A stretch of 24,370 nt of DNA. It comes from Lentimicrobiaceae bacterium (GTDB taxonomy: Bacteria; Bacteroidota; Bacteroidia; Bacteroidales; SKPS01). Below, one piece after another: positions 22,003 through 24,370 of the stretch. Position numbers and translations under genes: made by a program. The stretch covers positions 1 through 24,370 of the forward strand of contig SKPS01000221.1 of NCBI GenBank assembly GCA_007119395.1, in the 5' to 3' direction. Every line of letters starts with the position of its first letter. Position 1 is the stretch's first letter. The notes under the pieces were generated by a model. It searched no databases. It saw only the letters and a list, made by a program, of their open reading frames with translations, and had not been told where the DNA came from.

Positions 22003-23694
22003 TTACCCGGCGATGATTTTTTCAACCAATGCAAGAATCTCATGCTCCTTTTTCACTGCTTCTGCTGCGATCGACTCCCCTTCACGCATGATGTTATCGA
22101 GCCAGGCTTTGTCTTCAAACCCTTCGGCATTGATTTTCACATTGAGCCACGAGCCCAGCACGCCGGTTCTTGCACAGAGGGCGCCCACACCTGCATCGGA
22201 GACAGAGTTGGGGTTTCCATGTTCTGCCATAGCACGGATCACCTCAAAGGAGGCGAAGCAGGTATTCATCACCCTGAAAGGCACTTCGATGGCATATTTG
22301 GTGGCCTCATCCATTGCACTCTTTCTTGCGGCTTTCTCTTCTGCATTACCTTTGGGTATACTGAGTGCATCCATGATCCGGTTGAAGGCGCGGGTATCTT
22401 CATCAACCAAAAACAGCAGTTCATCTTTAATCTGCTGCCCTTTTTCTGCCCACAGCGAGAACTCTTCCCAGCGGTCGTCCCAACCTCTTTTGTGTGACGA
22501 CAGGTTGGCTACCATGGTGGCGAGGCTGGCACCCAGCACGCCGGCATAGGCGGAGATGGATCCACCGCCCGGAGCAGGTGATTCACTGGCTGTTTCATCG
22601 GCAAATTCACGCAGGTCCATGCTCACCAAACGGGGTGCACTCGACGCATCCTCAATAAGGTATTCAATAATCTTCTCTTTGGGGTTAAAAGGCTTCAGCT
22701 CATCGAGGCCCATGCTGCGGATGGCGATGCGGATCAGCTCCTCTTCAGACACACCTTTGGAACGGCGCTGTTTTTCAAGAAAGTAGCGTCCGGCATCCAG
22801 CATAGCCTCTTTCGGAATCAATCCAACCAGTTCGGAACCGGTTACACGTAAACCTCTTGAAGTGGCGCTTTTGCACACCTCGTCAAAGGCCTTGTGTACA
22901 GAGGTGATGCTGATGTTGGTCAGGTTCATGGAGATCTGGGCAATACCATACTCTTCTATGTACCAGCCGATGGCTTTCACCGCTTTCAGTGTACCGGGAA
23001 TATAGACCGGTTCCCCTTTTTCATCCTTCACGATTTTCCCGACGATGGGATCACCTTCCCTTTTCACTCTGCCACGCTCTCTCACGTCGAAAGCCACTGA
23101 ATTGGCTCTGCGCGTAGAGGTGGTGTTCAGGTTTACATTGAATGCCACCAGGAAGTCACGTGCTCCCACATTGGTAGCCCCCACACGGGGTTTGAAGGTT
23201 GCCGGTCCAAAATCGGGCTTCCATCGTGGATCTTTTAACTTCTCTGGCAGTGCCTCATACTCCCCTGCCCTGATATTGGCCAGGTTGCGTCGCTCTTCAT
23301 TGAAAGCGGCATTCTCATAGCAATACACCGGAAAGTCCAGCTCAGTACCGAGGCGCTCTGCCAACCGACGGGCATAAGTCACTGTCTCCTCCATGGTGAT
23401 ATTTGCTATCGGAACCAGTGGACACACATCTGTGGCACCCATCCTCGGGTGTTCACCGGTATGACGGCTCATATCGATCAGCTCGTTGGCTTTCTTAACA
23501 GCCAGAAAGGCAGCCTCCAGCACCGGCTCAGGCTCCCCGACAAAGGTTACCACCGTACGGTTGGTGGCCGCACCTGGATCTACGTCGAGCAACTTCACCC
23601 CTTCAACTGTTTCTATCTGATCTGTAATTTGTTTAATGATGGACATGTCACGCCCTTCACTGAAATTGGGTACACACTCAATAATCTGCTTCAT
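22003..23694 (-). CDS. ftcD: Glutamate formimidoyltransferase / formimidotetrahydrofolate cyclodeaminase fusion
   Basis: The 563-residue protein begins MKQIIECVPNFSEGRD and has the formiminotransferase domains over about 1-310, with His82 in GEHPRMGATDV at the position of the catalytic His of mammalian FTCD. Residues 355-563 form the cyclodeaminase domain (FADETASESPAPGGGSISAYAG at 364-385). The fusion moves the formimino group from formiminoglutamate to tetrahydrofolate and then releases ammonia, giving methenyl-THF, the last steps of histidine degradation. The ATG at 23694 is preceded by AAGGAGGAAGAAC, a strong Shine-Dalgarno sequence that fixes the start. The 26-codon upstream extension overlaps hutI and is rejected. 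It lies 31 bp after hutI in one operon. Confidence 0.95.
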   Translation of the reverse strand: MKQIIECVPNFSEGRDMSIIKQITDQIETVEGVKLLDVDPGAATNRTVVTFVGEPEPVLEAAFLAVKKANELIDMSRHTGEHPRMGATDVCPLVPIANITMEETVTYARRLAERLGTELDFPVYCYENAAFNEERRNLANIRAGEYEALPEKLKDPRWKPDFGPATFKPRVGATNVGARDFLVAFNVNLNTTSTRRANSVAFDVRERGRVKREGDPIVGKIVKDEKGEPVYIPGTLKAVKAIGWYIEEYGIAQISMNLTNISITSVHKAFDEVCKSATSRGLRVTGSELVGLIPKEAMLDAGRYFLEKQRRSKGVSEEELIRIAIRSMGLDELKPFNPKEKIIEYLIEDASSAPRLVSMDLREFADETASESPAPGGGSISAYAGVLGASLATMVANLSSHKRGWDDRWEEFSLWAEKGQQIKDELLFLVDEDTRAFNRIMDALSIPKGNAEEKAARKSAMDEATKYAIEVPFRVMNTCFASFEVIRAMAEHGNPNSVSDAGVGALCARTGVLGSWLNVKINAEGFEDKAWLDNIMREGESIAAEAVKKEHEILALVEKIIAG

Positions 23695-23708
23695 GTTCTT
23701 CCTCCTTC
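23695..23708 (-). promoter_or_regulatory. Strong ribosome binding site of ftcD
   Basis: On the minus strand AAGGAGGAAGAAC directly precedes the ATG at 23694, with GGAGG about 6 nt from the start codon. Other genes in this window have no comparable site, so this one is unusual here and settles the start choice. Confidence 0.8.
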
Positions 23709-23725
23709 TAATGTTTATACTGGTT

Positions 23726-24370
23726 TTATTTATTTCCTCTGATAATCGTTGTCTCCACTTTGTTGTCGCCAAAAGCGTACGGCATGTATTCTATGTTTGG
23801 AACCTGACGGGTAATCACCAGGTTGGCCAGCTTACCGCGGGTTACCGAGCCGTGCTCGTCTGAAATCCCCATGGCATATGCGCCATTGATGGTGATGGCA
23901 TTAAACGCCTCTTCCGGTATCATCCTGAGCTTGATACAACCCATCGACCAGATGAGCTGCATATTTCCTGATGGGGATGAACCCGGGTTGAAGTCACTCG
24001 CCATGGCGACCGGTAACCCCCGGTCAATCATCTTCCTTACCGGAGGATCTATCATCCCCAGAAAGAACGCTGCACCGGGAAGCAGTGTCGGCATGGTTTC
24101 GCTGCTAAGCAATGCCTCTATCTCTTCATCACCGGTATACTCCAGGTGATCCACCGACAAAGCGTTATACTTCACACCCACCTGAATGCCTCCGGAGAAG
24201 TCGAGCTCGTTGGCATGGATTTTCGGAATCATCTGATAACGGGCTGCGGCTTCCAGAATTCGTTCTGTATCCTCAACACTAAAAAACCCTTTGTCGCAGA
24301 AAACATCCACATAATCAGCCAACCCTTCATCAGCAACTGCGGGCAACATCTCGTGAATCACCTTGTCGAC
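23726..24370 (-). CDS. hutI: Imidazolonepropionase, C-terminal part (cut by the window edge)
   Basis: 214 residues of the C-terminal half of an amidohydrolase are present; the frame stays open to the right edge, so the N-terminal metal-binding HxH region lies outside. Visible motifs are KIHANELDFSGG, SVDHLEYTGDEE and PVAMASDFNPGSSPSGNMQ, which match HutI (metal and substrate ligands His, His and Asp). The C-terminal GKLANLVITR strand is the usual amidohydrolase end. The enzyme opens imidazolone-5-propionate to formiminoglutamate, the substrate of the next gene, ftcD, 31 bp downstream. A GTG at 24361 is an internal codon, not the start. Confidence 0.93.
   Translation of the reverse strand, partial: VDKVIHEMLPAVADEGLADYVDVFCDKGFFSVEDTERILEAAARYQMIPKIHANELDFSGGIQVGVKYNALSVDHLEYTGDEEIEALLSSETMPTLLPGAAFFLGMIDPPVRKMIDRGLPVAMASDFNPGSSPSGNMQLIWSMGCIKLRMIPEEAFNAITINGAYAMGISDEHGSVTRGKLANLVITRQVPNIEYMPYAFGDNKVETTIIRGNK

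Overview
The window looks like chromosomal DNA from an anaerobic, protein- and amino-acid-fermenting member of the Bacteroidota, most likely order Bacteroidales. The evidence is of several kinds. Bacteroidota-type promoters (TTTG, 19 bp, TAnnTTTG) recur upstream of genes. Ribosome binding sites are almost absent. There is a type IX secretion C-terminal sorting domain, a fused FtcD/cyclodeaminase and an IorA without a ferredoxin domain. The intergenic spacers are filled with short degenerate repeats. No genus can be named from the sequence alone.

Layout. 1-1398: a lipoprotein gene between two copies of a degenerate intergenic repeat. 1399-4233 (+): a lipoyl-dependent acyltransferase (E2), then a DEDDh exonuclease and a fumarylacetoacetate-hydrolase-family protein that overlap by 4 bp. 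4253-6347 (-): two overlapping glycosyltransferase genes (GT4, GT2). 6547-6645: the SRP (4.5S-type) RNA with its own promoter and T-tract, followed by a YciO/Sua5-like gene. 7333-8861 (+): a cupin coupled to a class III aminotransferase, ending in a hairpin terminator. 8954-11209 (-): iorA-iorB, the indolepyruvate:ferredoxin oxidoreductase. 11305-11979 (+): an AcpH-like phosphodiesterase, divergent from iorA and convergent with hydE (11968-13050, -), an [FeFe]-hydrogenase maturase. 13222-13953 (-): an outer-membrane lipoprotein candidate. 14237-14476 (-): ribosomal protein L28. 14676-15524 (-): a SirB1-like protein, divergent from a tandem universal stress protein (15710-16597, +). 16645-17475 (-): an MscS channel. 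17763-18116: a 104-bp tandem repeat and a long inverted repeat abutting tRNA-Ser(GCU). 18259-21879 (+): a 1206-residue secreted subtilisin-like protease with a type IX sorting domain, ending at a strong bidirectional terminator. 22003-24370 (-): ftcD-fchA fusion and the C-terminal part of hutI, from a histidine-degradation operon that continues past the right edge.

How the genes fit together. An exported protease, aminotransferase, aryl-pyruvate oxidoreductase, Hut enzymes and a hydrogenase maturase fit a peptide-fermenting lifestyle in which 2-oxoacid oxidation reduces ferredoxin and hydrogenase disposes of electrons. This is inference from gene content; most of these genes are not in one operon. 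The rest is housekeeping (SRP RNA, L28, tRNA, MscS, Usp).

I did not find a convincing undescribed multi-gene system. The most unusual local structure is the set of three related terminator-like hairpins beside tRNA-Ser. Next are the perfect 12-bp inverted repeat between the SirB1-like and usp genes, the apparently leaderless exonuclease mRNA, and the back-to-back iorA/acpH promoters.
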